In this document: positions 17,813 through 25,978 of the stretch, piece after piece
Layout of the letters: each line of letters opens with the position of its first letter
How positions within the stretch are numbered: the first letter of the stretch is position 1
NCBI RefSeq assembly: GCF_900108015.1
Contig: NZ_FNVP01000011.1
Span: 37,078-101,077, forward strand
Length of the DNA stretch: 64,000 nucleotides
Direction: 5' to 3'
Source: Flavobacterium urumqiense
GTDB taxonomy: Bacteria; Bacteroidota; Bacteroidia; Flavobacteriales; Flavobacteriaceae
Notes under the pieces: generated by a model
Databases searched by the model: none
What the model was told of the DNA's origin: nothing
What the model saw: the letters and a program-made list of their open reading frames with translations, nothing else
Translations under genes and position numbers: made by a program

Positions 17813-18001
17813 ATGTTTAGTCAAGGACAATTGATATTTGCGGGCTGTTTTTTTGTTGCTTTTGTTATTGCAATGGTAATTGCTTACCGAAAGGATGTAA
17901 AAATGCACAAAATATTTTACGAGGGAAATTACAAGATATTAATCGGTTTTTTAATTTTTATTGGAATTCTGTTTATGATAAAAATATTTTTCAAACGTTA
18001 G
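17813..18001 (+). CDS. small two-segment membrane protein
   Basis: A 62-residue protein with two hydrophobic segments, about 7-24 (IFAGCFFVAFVIAMVIAY) and 43-58 (ILIGFLIFIGILFMIKIF), joined by a basic loop RKDVKMHKIFYEGNYK and ending KRF-like basic. No known function. It is divergent from the MazG-like gene and followed by its own terminator, which supports a real transcript. Confidence 0.55.
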   Translation: MFSQGQLIFAGCFFVAFVIAMVIAYRKDVKMHKIFYEGNYKILIGFLIFIGILFMIKIFFKR

Positions 18002-18021
18002 CATCTTTATTTTTTGGAATA

Positions 18022-18055
18022 AAAAAATGCCCACTAAAAGTGGACATTTTTTTTT
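18022..18055. terminator. terminator between the small membrane gene and the M49 peptidase gene
   Basis: ATGCCCACT / AGTGGACAT hairpin (one mismatch) with A-rich and T-rich flanks, between convergent genes. Confidence 0.75.
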
Positions 18056-18066
18056 ACACTATACTT

Positions 18067-20103
18067 CTAATTTTCCGAAGGCAAAAACCCAAAGTTTTTA
18101 GAATATTTCAGCATTTGTTCAGCAAATGTTTTTGGTTGTTTTACTTCTATAGAAATAATATTCCCTTTTTTATCCAATTTTGGAACTAATACCGGGTTAA
18201 CAAAACCACTATATGCTGCCGAAGCAAATTGTTTATTGCGTTCTAAAACTTCAACATGTAATTTCTGATCTACTTTTACACCGTAATTTTCCACTAATGC
18301 TTTTCCAGCGTTAAAATCTCCTTCCGATTTAATTCGTTGCACTTCTCTTAATAATTGCCCGAATAAATCGTGTAATTTTTCATAATTGGTAATATTGAAA
18401 TAGGTTTTTCCATCACGAGTTATTTTCTCAATTACATTGTCTTTTTTCCCTTTTTCGAAAACCCATGAACTTACCCATTGACGATTTCTCATGTGTGCTT
18501 CCTCAATATTTGCACCCAATTCTAAACGAACTAACTGGGTCATTAATCCATTTCTGATATAACTGTCATAAGATTCCATTCCTAGTTTTTTCCAATCGTC
18601 AACTAATCCTAATTCTTGTAGTTTAGGATTGTATGAATAGTATAAACCCACTAAATCAGCTCTACCTTCCTCGAGAGTAGAAGCATAACTTTTTAATGAT
18701 TCTTTTGGAGTACCAACACCTGGATTTATCTGTCCAGAGGCATGACCAACTACTTCATGTAAGGCGGTATGCATCTTATCCCCTAATTCACTATATTTTT
18801 GAGCCAATGCAATTTCTTCTTCATCATTTGCAAATTCCTGCAATTTTCCTTTTCCGGCAGCTTTAGCATAAGAATCTATAATATTTCCTAAAGAAACTGA
18901 TTTAGAACCATGTTCTGCACGAATCCAATCCGCGTTTGGAAGGTTTACTCCGATGGGCGTAGCAGGAGAAGAATCTCCAGATTCACCCGCAACAATTACT
19001 GTTTTATAAGAAACACCTACAACATTTTTCTTTTTATGTTCTGGCATTAATGGTGAATTATCTTCAAACCACTGGGCATTTTTTGAAACAACTTCCATTT
19101 TTGCCGACATATCAAAATCTTTTATCTGAACAATTCCTTCATAAGAACCTCGGTATCCTAATGGGTCATTGTATACTTCTATAAAACCATTTATGTAATC
19201 AATATTTCCTTCAGTTGCAACAAGCCACGCAATATTATAATCATCCCAAGTTTTTAAACTTCCGGTTTTATAATAGCTAATAAGCAAAACTAATGCATCC
19301 CCTTGTTTCTTATTTTCGGCTACATCTTTGGCCTTTTCTAACCAGTAAATAATTTTATCAATAGCTGGACCATACATTCCTTTGCTTTTCCATACTTTTT
19401 CTACTAATTGTCCTTTTGCATTTCGAACCAATTTAGAATTCAAACCATAAGAGTAGGGCTTTTTAGAATCTGGACTTGTTTTTTTAGCGTAAAAATCTTC
19501 AGCTTCTTTTAAGGTAATTCCTTTTTCGTAAAAATTAATAGAAGAACCTTCTAATAAGCCTTTTGATTCATCAAGATTAACTCTTTTTGTATCCACATCA
19601 TTAAAAATAATTGCAGTAACAGAAGGTGATAAAGTTGTTTTAGTAGCTTTCATCAAACTGCTTAGGTATGAAGCAGAAAAACCTGGCTTTATTTTTTCGC
19701 TCGAATAATGGTGGTGAATTCCATTTGAAAACCAAACTCTCTTTAGGTATATTTCAAAATTTTTCCAGTCATTAGAAGTTTTATTCCCTGAATAATTTTG
19801 GTAAATATGTTCTAATGCTTTTCTAATTTTAAGATTGTATTTATAATGTTGATCCCACATTATATCACGACCTGATGTTCCGGCTTGCGTTAAATAATAA
19901 ACTAATTTTTGTTCTTTAAGAGTTAAATTTTCCCAACCTGGAATTTGGTAGCGTAATACTTTAATATCAGCAAATTGCTCTACAACGTAATCAAAAGGAG
20001 CTTTCTCTGTAATTTTTGCTTCGGCAGTTTTTGCTATTTGTCCGTTAGAGATAACAGATACTGCAAGAGTCATAAATAATCCAACAATTTTAAGTAATTT
20101 CAT
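18067..20103 (-). CDS. M49 family peptidase (dipeptidyl-peptidase III-like)
   Basis: Exported zinc peptidase of 678 residues. The M49 signature HEVVGH (residues 449-454, HEXXGH) and the downstream Glu in EEGRADLVGLYY supply the zinc ligands and catalytic Glu. A signal peptide (MKLLKIVGLFMTLAVSVISNGQ) predicts periplasmic or surface location. M49 enzymes remove dipeptides from the N-terminus of oligopeptides. It stands alone and is divergent from the SRPBCC/GyrI gene. Confidence 0.87.
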   Translation of the reverse strand: MKLLKIVGLFMTLAVSVISNGQIAKTAEAKITEKAPFDYVVEQFADIKVLRYQIPGWENLTLKEQKLVYYLTQAGTSGRDIMWDQHYKYNLKIRKALEHIYQNYSGNKTSNDWKNFEIYLKRVWFSNGIHHHYSSEKIKPGFSASYLSSLMKATKTTLSPSVTAIIFNDVDTKRVNLDESKGLLEGSSINFYEKGITLKEAEDFYAKKTSPDSKKPYSYGLNSKLVRNAKGQLVEKVWKSKGMYGPAIDKIIYWLEKAKDVAENKKQGDALVLLISYYKTGSLKTWDDYNIAWLVATEGNIDYINGFIEVYNDPLGYRGSYEGIVQIKDFDMSAKMEVVSKNAQWFEDNSPLMPEHKKKNVVGVSYKTVIVAGESGDSSPATPIGVNLPNADWIRAEHGSKSVSLGNIIDSYAKAAGKGKLQEFANDEEEIALAQKYSELGDKMHTALHEVVGHASGQINPGVGTPKESLKSYASTLEEGRADLVGLYYSYNPKLQELGLVDDWKKLGMESYDSYIRNGLMTQLVRLELGANIEEAHMRNRQWVSSWVFEKGKKDNVIEKITRDGKTYFNITNYEKLHDLFGQLLREVQRIKSEGDFNAGKALVENYGVKVDQKLHVEVLERNKQFASAAYSGFVNPVLVPKLDKKGNIISIEVKQPKTFAEQMLKYSKNFGFLPSEN

Positions 20104-20417
20104 TATTAATGATATTTAAGAGTTTAATAAATAATTGTGCAACAAATATACGTCTTCTTAAAATAAAACATAAAAAACACGATTTATCTTCTGTTAAATT
20201 AAAACTAAAAAACAGCACCCATCAATTTGGATTATGCTTTTTCTCAAATGACTCGCTAAATTAGAATTAAATCTTATTTCAATAATGTTGCCAATTTTAA
20301 AATAGTACTAAACCTGAATTATCGTTATTTCGAAATAAGAATTTTATTATTATTTTATTGTTCCTTTACTTTATTAATAAAATTTATAACTTTACGGGAT
20401 ATAACACCCAATATATT
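20104..20417. other. divergent intergenic region
   Basis: Holds the promoters of the M49 peptidase gene (minus) and the SRPBCC/GyrI gene (plus). A -7-like TAACTTTA lies at 20391-20398, shortly before the downstream ATG. No open frame or repeat was recognised. Confidence 0.4.
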
Positions 20418-21671
20418 ATGAAGATTTTAAAATATTTATTTCTTTTACTTTTACTGAGTTTAGTGGCATTGTCAATTTTTGTAGCAACACAAAAAGGTGA
20501 TTTTACAGTAGAAAGAAGTAAAGTTATTAATTCGCCTAAATCTGCTGTTTTTAACTATGTAAATGATTATAAAAATTGGGCAGATTTCGGGTCATGGACC
20601 GCCCAAGATCCTGAAATGAAAATAAATTACCCGCAAAATACTATTGGTAAAGGAGCCTCTTATTCATGGGAAGGAAAAGAAGGAAATGGAAGCATGAAAA
20701 CGATTTTTGTAAAAGAAAATGATAGTATAGCGCAAAAAATGAATTTTGAGGGAACCGCTTCAACTGTTTTTTGGAGTTTTAAGGACACGGTTGGCGGAAC
20801 AAAAGTAACATGGAAAACTACAGGTAAAATGAGTTTTCTTTTCAAAATTTATACTGCTTTTAATGGCGGCGTAAATAAAGTTATTGGCAGCATGTATGAA
20901 AAAAGCCTTGCTAATTTAGACAAAATTCTCGATTATGAAATAAATACCTACACTGTAAAAGTTAATGGTTTGATAAAAATGCCTGAGACCTTTTATTTGC
21001 ATCAAACCTTCACCAGTGAAATTTCAAAAGTCATTAAAAATTTTAGAATCGTTACTCCAAAAATTATTACTTTCTGCGAAAAAAATAATCTTCCATTAGC
21101 AGGAAAACCTTTCGTAATATACCATACTTATGATCTTGTGAATGGACTTACTAAAATATCTATTTGTGTACCAATCAAAAATCAGATCTATACCAGTGAG
21201 GGAAGCGATCTCTTAACCGGGAAATTAGAAGCATTCGAAGCCGTAAAGACAACTTTGACTGGAGATTATTCACATATTATAAAAGCAATGGATATAACTA
21301 ATGCGTATATTGCTTCGCGACAAATCGCCATTAATCCTTCGCTATCTCATATTGAAGTGTACACTGCTGGTAAAACTGAGACAAAAAGTCCTTCAAAATG
21401 GGTAACAGAAATTTACTACCCAACAAAACCAACATTAGTGGCAAATCCAATAAATGCTGTGCCAAATAAAACAGCAATTATTCCAAATACGACAGCTATT
21501 TTAGCCCCTAAAACCGACATTGTTGTTCCAAAAGCCAGACTAGAAGTTATAGTACCAAAAACTAAAACAGACGTTGTTGTGCCAAAAGCCAAAAAAGACG
21601 CTGTTATCCCTAAAGCAAAAAAGACCGTCCCTACTCCTGTCAAGGAAGTAGAGATTCCTTCTGAATTTTAA
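20418..21671 (+). CDS. SRPBCC domain plus GyrI-like effector-binding domain, membrane anchored
   Basis: From the ATG at 20418 (MKILKYLFLLLLLSLVALSI) the protein has 417 residues; an earlier in-frame ATG adds twenty residues that overlap the promoter. Order: an N-terminal anchor segment (about 3-24), a polyketide-cyclase/SRPBCC fold (about 30-165; VERSKVINSPKSAVFNYVND), then a GyrI-like ligand-binding domain (about 175-335). The tail repeats a VVPKAK/VIPKAKK pattern rich in Lys, Pro and Val. SRPBCC and GyrI folds bind small hydrophobic ligands; no DNA-binding domain is present. The ligand is unknown. Confidence 0.8.
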   Translation: MKILKYLFLLLLLSLVALSIFVATQKGDFTVERSKVINSPKSAVFNYVNDYKNWADFGSWTAQDPEMKINYPQNTIGKGASYSWEGKEGNGSMKTIFVKENDSIAQKMNFEGTASTVFWSFKDTVGGTKVTWKTTGKMSFLFKIYTAFNGGVNKVIGSMYEKSLANLDKILDYEINTYTVKVNGLIKMPETFYLHQTFTSEISKVIKNFRIVTPKIITFCEKNNLPLAGKPFVIYHTYDLVNGLTKISICVPIKNQIYTSEGSDLLTGKLEAFEAVKTTLTGDYSHIIKAMDITNAYIASRQIAINPSLSHIEVYTAGKTETKSPSKWVTEIYYPTKPTLVANPINAVPNKTAIIPNTTAILAPKTDIVVPKARLEVIVPKTKTDVVVPKAKKDAVIPKAKKTVPTPVKEVEIPSEF

Positions 21672-21730
21672 TTTTTTTTAAGATCCGATTAAACCTATTT
21701 GATAAATTCCATTCTAACAGATAAAAAACC

Positions 21731-22273
21731 TTGCAAGAAGAACAGGAATTCATTAAAAAATTATTGAACCCTAAAACGCAAAACGAAGCGTTCAAAGAAC
21801 TCTTGCGGGATTATCAAAGGCCTTTATACAATCATATTCGAAATATTGTTTTGAACCATGATGATGCTGATGATGTTTTGCAAAATACTTTCGTAAAAGT
21901 GTTTCAATATTTAAAAAATTTCAAAGGCGAAAGCAAACTTTTTTCATGGATGTATCGCATCGCTACGAACGAAGCGCTAACTTTTTTAAATCAGAAATCA
22001 AAAATTAACGGAATTTCATCAGAAGAACTACAAAACAAAACTATTGATAATTTACAAGCTGATGTATTTTTTGACGGAAACGAAATTCAACTAAAATTAC
22101 ACAAAGCCATTGCCATTTTACCCGAAAAACAACAATTAGTTTTTAAAATGAAATATTTTGAAGAATTAAAATATGAAACAATATCAGAAATTCTAGGAAC
22201 ATCTGTTGGTGCCCTAAAAGCTTCTTATCATCATGCAGTAAAAAAAATAGAAGCCTTTGTAACGGCAAATTAA
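21731..22273 (+). CDS. ECF RNA polymerase sigma factor
   Basis: Sigma-70 family ECF protein of 180 residues. Region 2 includes DDADDVLQNTFVKVFQYLKN and WMYRIATNEALTFL; region 4 includes LPEKQQLVFKMKYFEELKYE and a helix-turn-helix (EILGTSVGALKASYHHAVKK). The frame opens with TTG at 21731; an in-frame TAA lies two codons upstream and no ATG precedes the conserved region, so TTG is the likely start. It heads a three-gene unit with a membrane anti-sigma candidate and a periplasmic protein, the classic envelope-stress arrangement. Confidence 0.9.
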   Translation: MQEEQEFIKKLLNPKTQNEAFKELLRDYQRPLYNHIRNIVLNHDDADDVLQNTFVKVFQYLKNFKGESKLFSWMYRIATNEALTFLNQKSKINGISSEELQNKTIDNLQADVFFDGNEIQLKLHKAIAILPEKQQLVFKMKYFEELKYETISEILGTSVGALKASYHHAVKKIEAFVTAN

Positions 22274-22297
22274 ACCTTTTATATCTAATTAAGTCTA

Positions 22298-22720
22298 ATG
22301 AGTATTATGAAAGCATTTAAATTAGAAAACGAACCTAAAATAGCGTCGGGATTCAAAACTCCAGAGCATTACTTTGATCATTTTTCGGCTAAAGTTTTAC
22401 AACAATTCCCCGAAAATGAACCTATAGTGATTTCGATTTTTCAAAAAAGAAAAATGGTAATCATGATGGTTGCAGCCCTTTTAATCCTGGCATTGATGAT
22501 TCCAATTTATATTAGTATTTCAACAAATTTAAAAGAATTAGATGAAACCACTTTGGAAAATTATTTAGCCTATCAAACTAATTTGAATCAATATGATTTA
22601 GTTAGTGAATTAGAAACTAAGGATATTAGTAAAATGCAACCTGTTTCTTCTACAGAAGACAAAGTCATTGAAGATATTTTAGCTGCAGACTCTGATATAG
22701 AACATCTTCTTACTGAATAA
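22298..22720 (+). CDS. membrane anti-sigma factor candidate
   Basis: This 140-residue protein has a cytoplasmic N-terminus with the motif GFKTPEHYFDHF, a single membrane segment (about 51-75, MVIMMVAALLILALMIPIYI), and a short periplasmic tail. An alternative start is the ATG at 22307. It follows the ECF sigma gene by 24 bases. Position, size and topology fit an anti-sigma factor, but no ZAS or RsgI domain was recognised, so function is inferred from context. Confidence 0.6.
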   Translation: MSIMKAFKLENEPKIASGFKTPEHYFDHFSAKVLQQFPENEPIVISIFQKRKMVIMMVAALLILALMIPIYISISTNLKELDETTLENYLAYQTNLNQYDLVSELETKDISKMQPVSSTEDKVIEDILAADSDIEHLLTE

Positions 22721-22751
22721 AAATTAAAATTGAACGTGAAAAATTAAAACA

Positions 22752-23213
22752 ATGAAAATTAAAAAATTATTTCTAATCCTATTATTATTATTTTCTTTCA
22801 GCTTTTACGGTCAAGGTGAAGGAATGAGAGGGAAGAGAGAACAAATTAGAGCGATGAAAGCTGCTTTTTTGACAACCGAATTAAAATTAACTTCCAATGA
22901 AGCAGAAAAATTTTGGCCAGTTTACAACTCTTTTGATGACAGGCAATTTGAATTAAGACATCAAAAAATGAGATCATTCAGGAGTAAAATGAATGACGAA
23001 ACTTTAAATAAAATGTCTGAAAAAGAAGCCATTGCATTCTTAAACCAACTGGAAAGCACGGAAGAAGAATTATTTTCTTTGCGAAAAAATTTCATAGCGA
23101 CACTCAAAGGAATTGTTCCAGCTACAAAAATCATTAAACTCCGAAAATCAGAAGAAGATTTCAATAGGAAACTTTTGCACCAATATAGAGATAAAGGTCA
23201 TAGAAAAGATTAA
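22752..23213 (+). CDS. periplasmic Spy/CpxP-like helical protein (sensor of ECF sigma)
   Basis: A 153-residue secreted protein with a signal peptide (MKIKKLFLILLLLFSFSFYGQ). The mature part is helical with basic and acidic pairs, including AAFLTTELKLTSNEAEKFWP, resembling the LTxxQ/Spy-CpxP fold. In Bacteroidota such genes follow ECF sigma and anti-sigma genes and are called sensors of the sigma factor. A chaperone or stress-sensing role at the envelope is inferred from this context. The terminator follows at once. Confidence 0.7.
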   Translation: MKIKKLFLILLLLFSFSFYGQGEGMRGKREQIRAMKAAFLTTELKLTSNEAEKFWPVYNSFDDRQFELRHQKMRSFRSKMNDETLNKMSEKEAIAFLNQLESTEEELFSLRKNFIATLKGIVPATKIIKLRKSEEDFNRKLLHQYRDKGHRKD

Positions 23214-23226
23214 GCTCTTTCTTTAA

Positions 23227-23268
23227 AAAAACCCTAAACAAAAGATTTCTTATCGTTTAGGGTTTTTT
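23227..23268. terminator. terminator between the sigma operon and the BNR lipoprotein gene
   Basis: AAAAACCCTAAAC (23227-23239) / GTTTAGGGTTTTT (23255-23267) hairpin at the convergent end of the two units, with the last Ts overlapping the end of the minus-strand gene. Confidence 0.88.
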
Positions 23269-24331
23269 AATTCTTGAAATTAATGCGAATCATTTTATTT
23301 TTTCCTGCAGCAATAGCAGTATGATTATTTATAAATCGTATTGTAAAAAGACTGGAATCTTTGGATAATTGCTTCCAGGAATTCCCCTTATCTGAGGAAT
23401 AATACAAACCTGATGCACCAACTGTAACTAATGCTTTCCCATTACTATTGGGAACATATTGTACACAAGAAGCATAACCAAAACCTTGATTTTCGGCACG
23501 CAATTCCCAATTTTTTCCACCATCTTTTGTTGAAGCTTTATTACCGAAATTTTGGTTTAGCAATTCATAATTACCGCCAGCTATAAATCCATTTTTCGCA
23601 TCATAAAAATCTGCTGTAAAAATCCCAGTCATTGTTTTACCTTGAATTATTGGAGTATCAAAAACCTCCCAAGAATTTCCTTTATCCGGCGAATAAAAAA
23701 CTCTTGCTTTTTTGCCTCCGGAAACAATCCAAGTTTTATTTCCCTTAATTACTATGTTTGTGTTACTTGCTGCAAATGCTGCTTCACCTTCATTAAGTTT
23801 TGGTAATTTATCACACGGAATTTTATTCCATGAATTACCACCGTCGTGCGTCATTATTATATTAAGACAATTGGTTATTGGATCACCTATAGCTATTCCT
23901 TCCGCATCATTCCAAAATTGCAAACTGTCATAAAACACTTTTTCATGATTTTCTTGATACACTAATTTTGTTTCTAAGCCGTCTTTCGAGATTTTATAAA
24001 GCAAAGCTGGATTAGAAACATTTAAAATAAAAATGTTTTTTGTTGTTTGAGCAATACTTCTAAACTCTGCTTTCGATTTATCAGTGCCAATAGTACTTTC
24101 AGTCTTTTTATTTTGTTCCAAATCAAATAATCCAAATCTTGAGTTATCAGCGGCATACCAAACTTTTTTTCCATCAATAACAATGGCCCGAATACTGACT
24201 TTATCTTGAAAAAGCGTATCAATTTGAACTGATTGATAATTCGTTTTTATCGATTTTTTATTGTTGTAATTAGTTGTTTTACAGGAACATAAACAACCAA
24301 AAACCAATGATATTAAAAAAAAATTCTTCAT
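23267..24331 (-). CDS. YCF48/BNR-repeat lipoprotein
   Basis: A 354-residue lipoprotein: MKNFFLISLVFGCLCSC carries a lipobox. The mature part holds several Asp-box-like repeats (GGNSWNKIP, GNSWEVF, GGKNWELR, GNSWKQLS), which give a beta-propeller. Relatives include YCF48-like assembly factors and proteins loosely named oxidoreductase or glycosyl hydrolase. A catalytic role is not supported by any residue seen here; binding or assembly is equally possible. Confidence 0.75.
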   Translation of the reverse strand: MKNFFLISLVFGCLCSCKTTNYNNKKSIKTNYQSVQIDTLFQDKVSIRAIVIDGKKVWYAADNSRFGLFDLEQNKKTESTIGTDKSKAEFRSIAQTTKNIFILNVSNPALLYKISKDGLETKLVYQENHEKVFYDSLQFWNDAEGIAIGDPITNCLNIIMTHDGGNSWNKIPCDKLPKLNEGEAAFAASNTNIVIKGNKTWIVSGGKKARVFYSPDKGNSWEVFDTPIIQGKTMTGIFTADFYDAKNGFIAGGNYELLNQNFGNKASTKDGGKNWELRAENQGFGYASCVQYVPNSNGKALVTVGASGLYYSSDKGNSWKQLSKDSSLFTIRFINNHTAIAAGKNKMIRINFKN

Positions 24332-24446
24332 TTATTATAATTATTTAGGCTAATTTACGATTTATAACGGGAATACAAAAGGGTCTTCAAATTTATTGGC
24401 ACAGTAATTGGATATTGAAAAAATAATAAATTTAATTCCATTAATT

Positions 24447-25853
24447 ATGAAAAGCAAACTACTACTATTGAGTCTATTGACTTTTGTTTTCGCAACACAA
24501 ATACAAGCGCAAGGCAGAACTTCAGTAAACGCAATGAATTCAGAAATTAGCGATAACTTAGATCTGAGAGCTATTGCATCAATTTTTGGTGATTCTCGCG
24601 ATCTTCAAGATTTTGAAAGACAATTGAATGATCCTAAACTTCAAATATCAAATTTAGATTTGAACAATGATGATGAAGTTGATTATTTACGGGTTATTGA
24701 ATCCGTTGAAAATAGAACTCACGTAATTATTATACAATCCGTTATTGATCAAGATTTGTATCAGGATGTAGCAACTATTGATGTTGAAAAAGACAGATAC
24801 AATAATGTTCATGTCCAAGTCATAGGGGATGAATTCTTGTATGGAGAAAATTACATTTATGAGCCGGTTTATTATACCACGCCATTCTTTTATGCATCTT
24901 TTTGGTCTTTTAATTATCGCCCTTATTATTCAACTTGGAACTGGAATTATTATCCAAGCTATTATTATGCATGGAATCCATACCCAATATACAGATACAG
25001 AAGCAACATTAATATTTCCTTGAATATAAATAATAATTATAATTATGTTAGTTCAAGAAGAAGCAGCATAGCCTTGAATTTATATAGTTCTCGCCGTTCT
25101 AATGGCTACGAAAGACAATATCCAAATTATGCGTTTTCAAGAAGAAATGCTCAAGTAACAAATCGCTATGAATTAGAGCAAAGAAGAGATAATAGAAATT
25201 TAAGTTCCCGAAATGAAACTGCAAATTCTGGAAACAGAACCAATCCTTCGAGAGAAGGGGGTACACAAAGACAAGGTCAACAAAGAGATTATTCTCAAAA
25301 CAGAACCAATCCTTCCAGAGAAGGGGGTGCAGAAAGACAAGGCCAACAAAGAGATTATTCTCAAAACAGAACCAATTCTTCCAGAGAAGGGGGTGCAGAA
25401 AGACAAGGCAAACAAAGAGATTATTCTCAAAACAGAACAAATTCTTCTGGTGAAGCTGCTCCGCAAAGACAAGGACAACAAAGAGGAAATTCTGAAAACA
25501 GAAATGATACTTCAAGAGAAGCAACTTCGCAAAGACAAGTACCACAAAGAGACTATTCTCAAAACAGAACAAATCCTTCTGGTGAATCTGCTTCGCAAAG
25601 ACAAGTACCACAAAGAGACTATTCTCAAAACAGAACAAATCCATCTGGTGAAGCTGCTCCACAAAGACAAGCACCACAAAGAGACTATTCTGAAAACAGA
25701 AATAATACTTCAAGAGAAGCTGTTCCACAAAGAACAGAATCACAAAGAGGAAATTCTGAAAACAGAAACAATACTTCAAGAGAAGCTGCTCCACAAAGAA
25801 TAGAATCACAAAGAGGAAATTCTGAAAACAGAAACAATAATAGAAGATCCTAA
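24447..25853 (+). CDS. exported protein with nine C-terminal 22-residue repeats
   Basis: From the ATG at 24447 (MKSKLLLLSLLTFVFATQIQ) it has 468 residues; an earlier ATG adds thirteen residues that belong to the leader. A signal peptide precedes a globular part (about 20-180) with an aromatic-rich patch of Tyr and Trp (about 135-190). Residues 263-460 are nine tandem 22-residue units, each built on NRTNPSREGG..RQGQQRDYSQ, rich in Gln, Asn, Arg and Ser. The repetitive tail is probably disordered and surface exposed. Function unknown. Confidence 0.7.
   Translation: MKSKLLLLSLLTFVFATQIQAQGRTSVNAMNSEISDNLDLRAIASIFGDSRDLQDFERQLNDPKLQISNLDLNNDDEVDYLRVIESVENRTHVIIIQSVIDQDLYQDVATIDVEKDRYNNVHVQVIGDEFLYGENYIYEPVYYTTPFFYASFWSFNYRPYYSTWNWNYYPSYYYAWNPYPIYRYRSNINISLNINNNYNYVSSRRSSIALNLYSSRRSNGYERQYPNYAFSRRNAQVTNRYELEQRRDNRNLSSRNETANSGNRTNPSREGGTQRQGQQRDYSQNRTNPSREGGAERQGQQRDYSQNRTNSSREGGAERQGKQRDYSQNRTNSSGEAAPQRQGQQRGNSENRNDTSREATSQRQVPQRDYSQNRTNPSGESASQRQVPQRDYSQNRTNPSGEAAPQRQAPQRDYSENRNNTSREAVPQRTESQRGNSENRNNTSREAAPQRIESQRGNSENRNNNRRS
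25233..25826 (+). repeat. nine tandem 66-bp coding repeats
   Basis: Nine units of exactly 66 bases encode nine 22-residue repeats, beginning at Asn-Arg in each case. Units 1-3 share the GG.-RQGQQRDYS form, units 4-7 a GEAAPQR form, and units 8-9 a TSREA.PQR.ESQRGNSE form, suggesting block-wise duplication. Confidence 0.93.
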
Positions 25854-25872
25854 GGCAATAAAATCAGATTAT

Positions 25873-25909
25873 AAAAACACGGTTCCTACGATCGTGTTTT
25901 TTTTTGTGC
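25873..25909 (+). terminator. terminator after the repeat protein gene
   Basis: AAAACACG / CGTGTTTT hairpin at about 25874-25900 followed by a run of Ts. Confidence 0.8.
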
Positions 25910-25948
25910 CTTTTTTTAAATAAACAGCTTTATTTTATTTTAAAAGAG

Positions 25949-25956
25949 TAAATTTG
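25949..25956 (+). promoter_or_regulatory. kup -7 promoter element
   Basis: TAAATTTG matches the Bacteroidota -7 consensus exactly and lies 22 bases before the kup ATG. Confidence 0.5.
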
Positions 25957-25978
25957 ACGAGTTTTTTAAAAAATATAC

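Noticed and set aside
25213..25803. Plus-strand frame of 196 codons in another phase of the same repeat
   Set aside because: Same artefact; its units simply mirror the real 22-residue repeats in a shifted frame.
25099..25809. Long minus-strand frame of 236 codons over the repeat protein gene
   Set aside because: It is an artefact of the 66-base coding repeat, which keeps all frames open. Composition is very rich in Phe, Leu and Val and no family fits.
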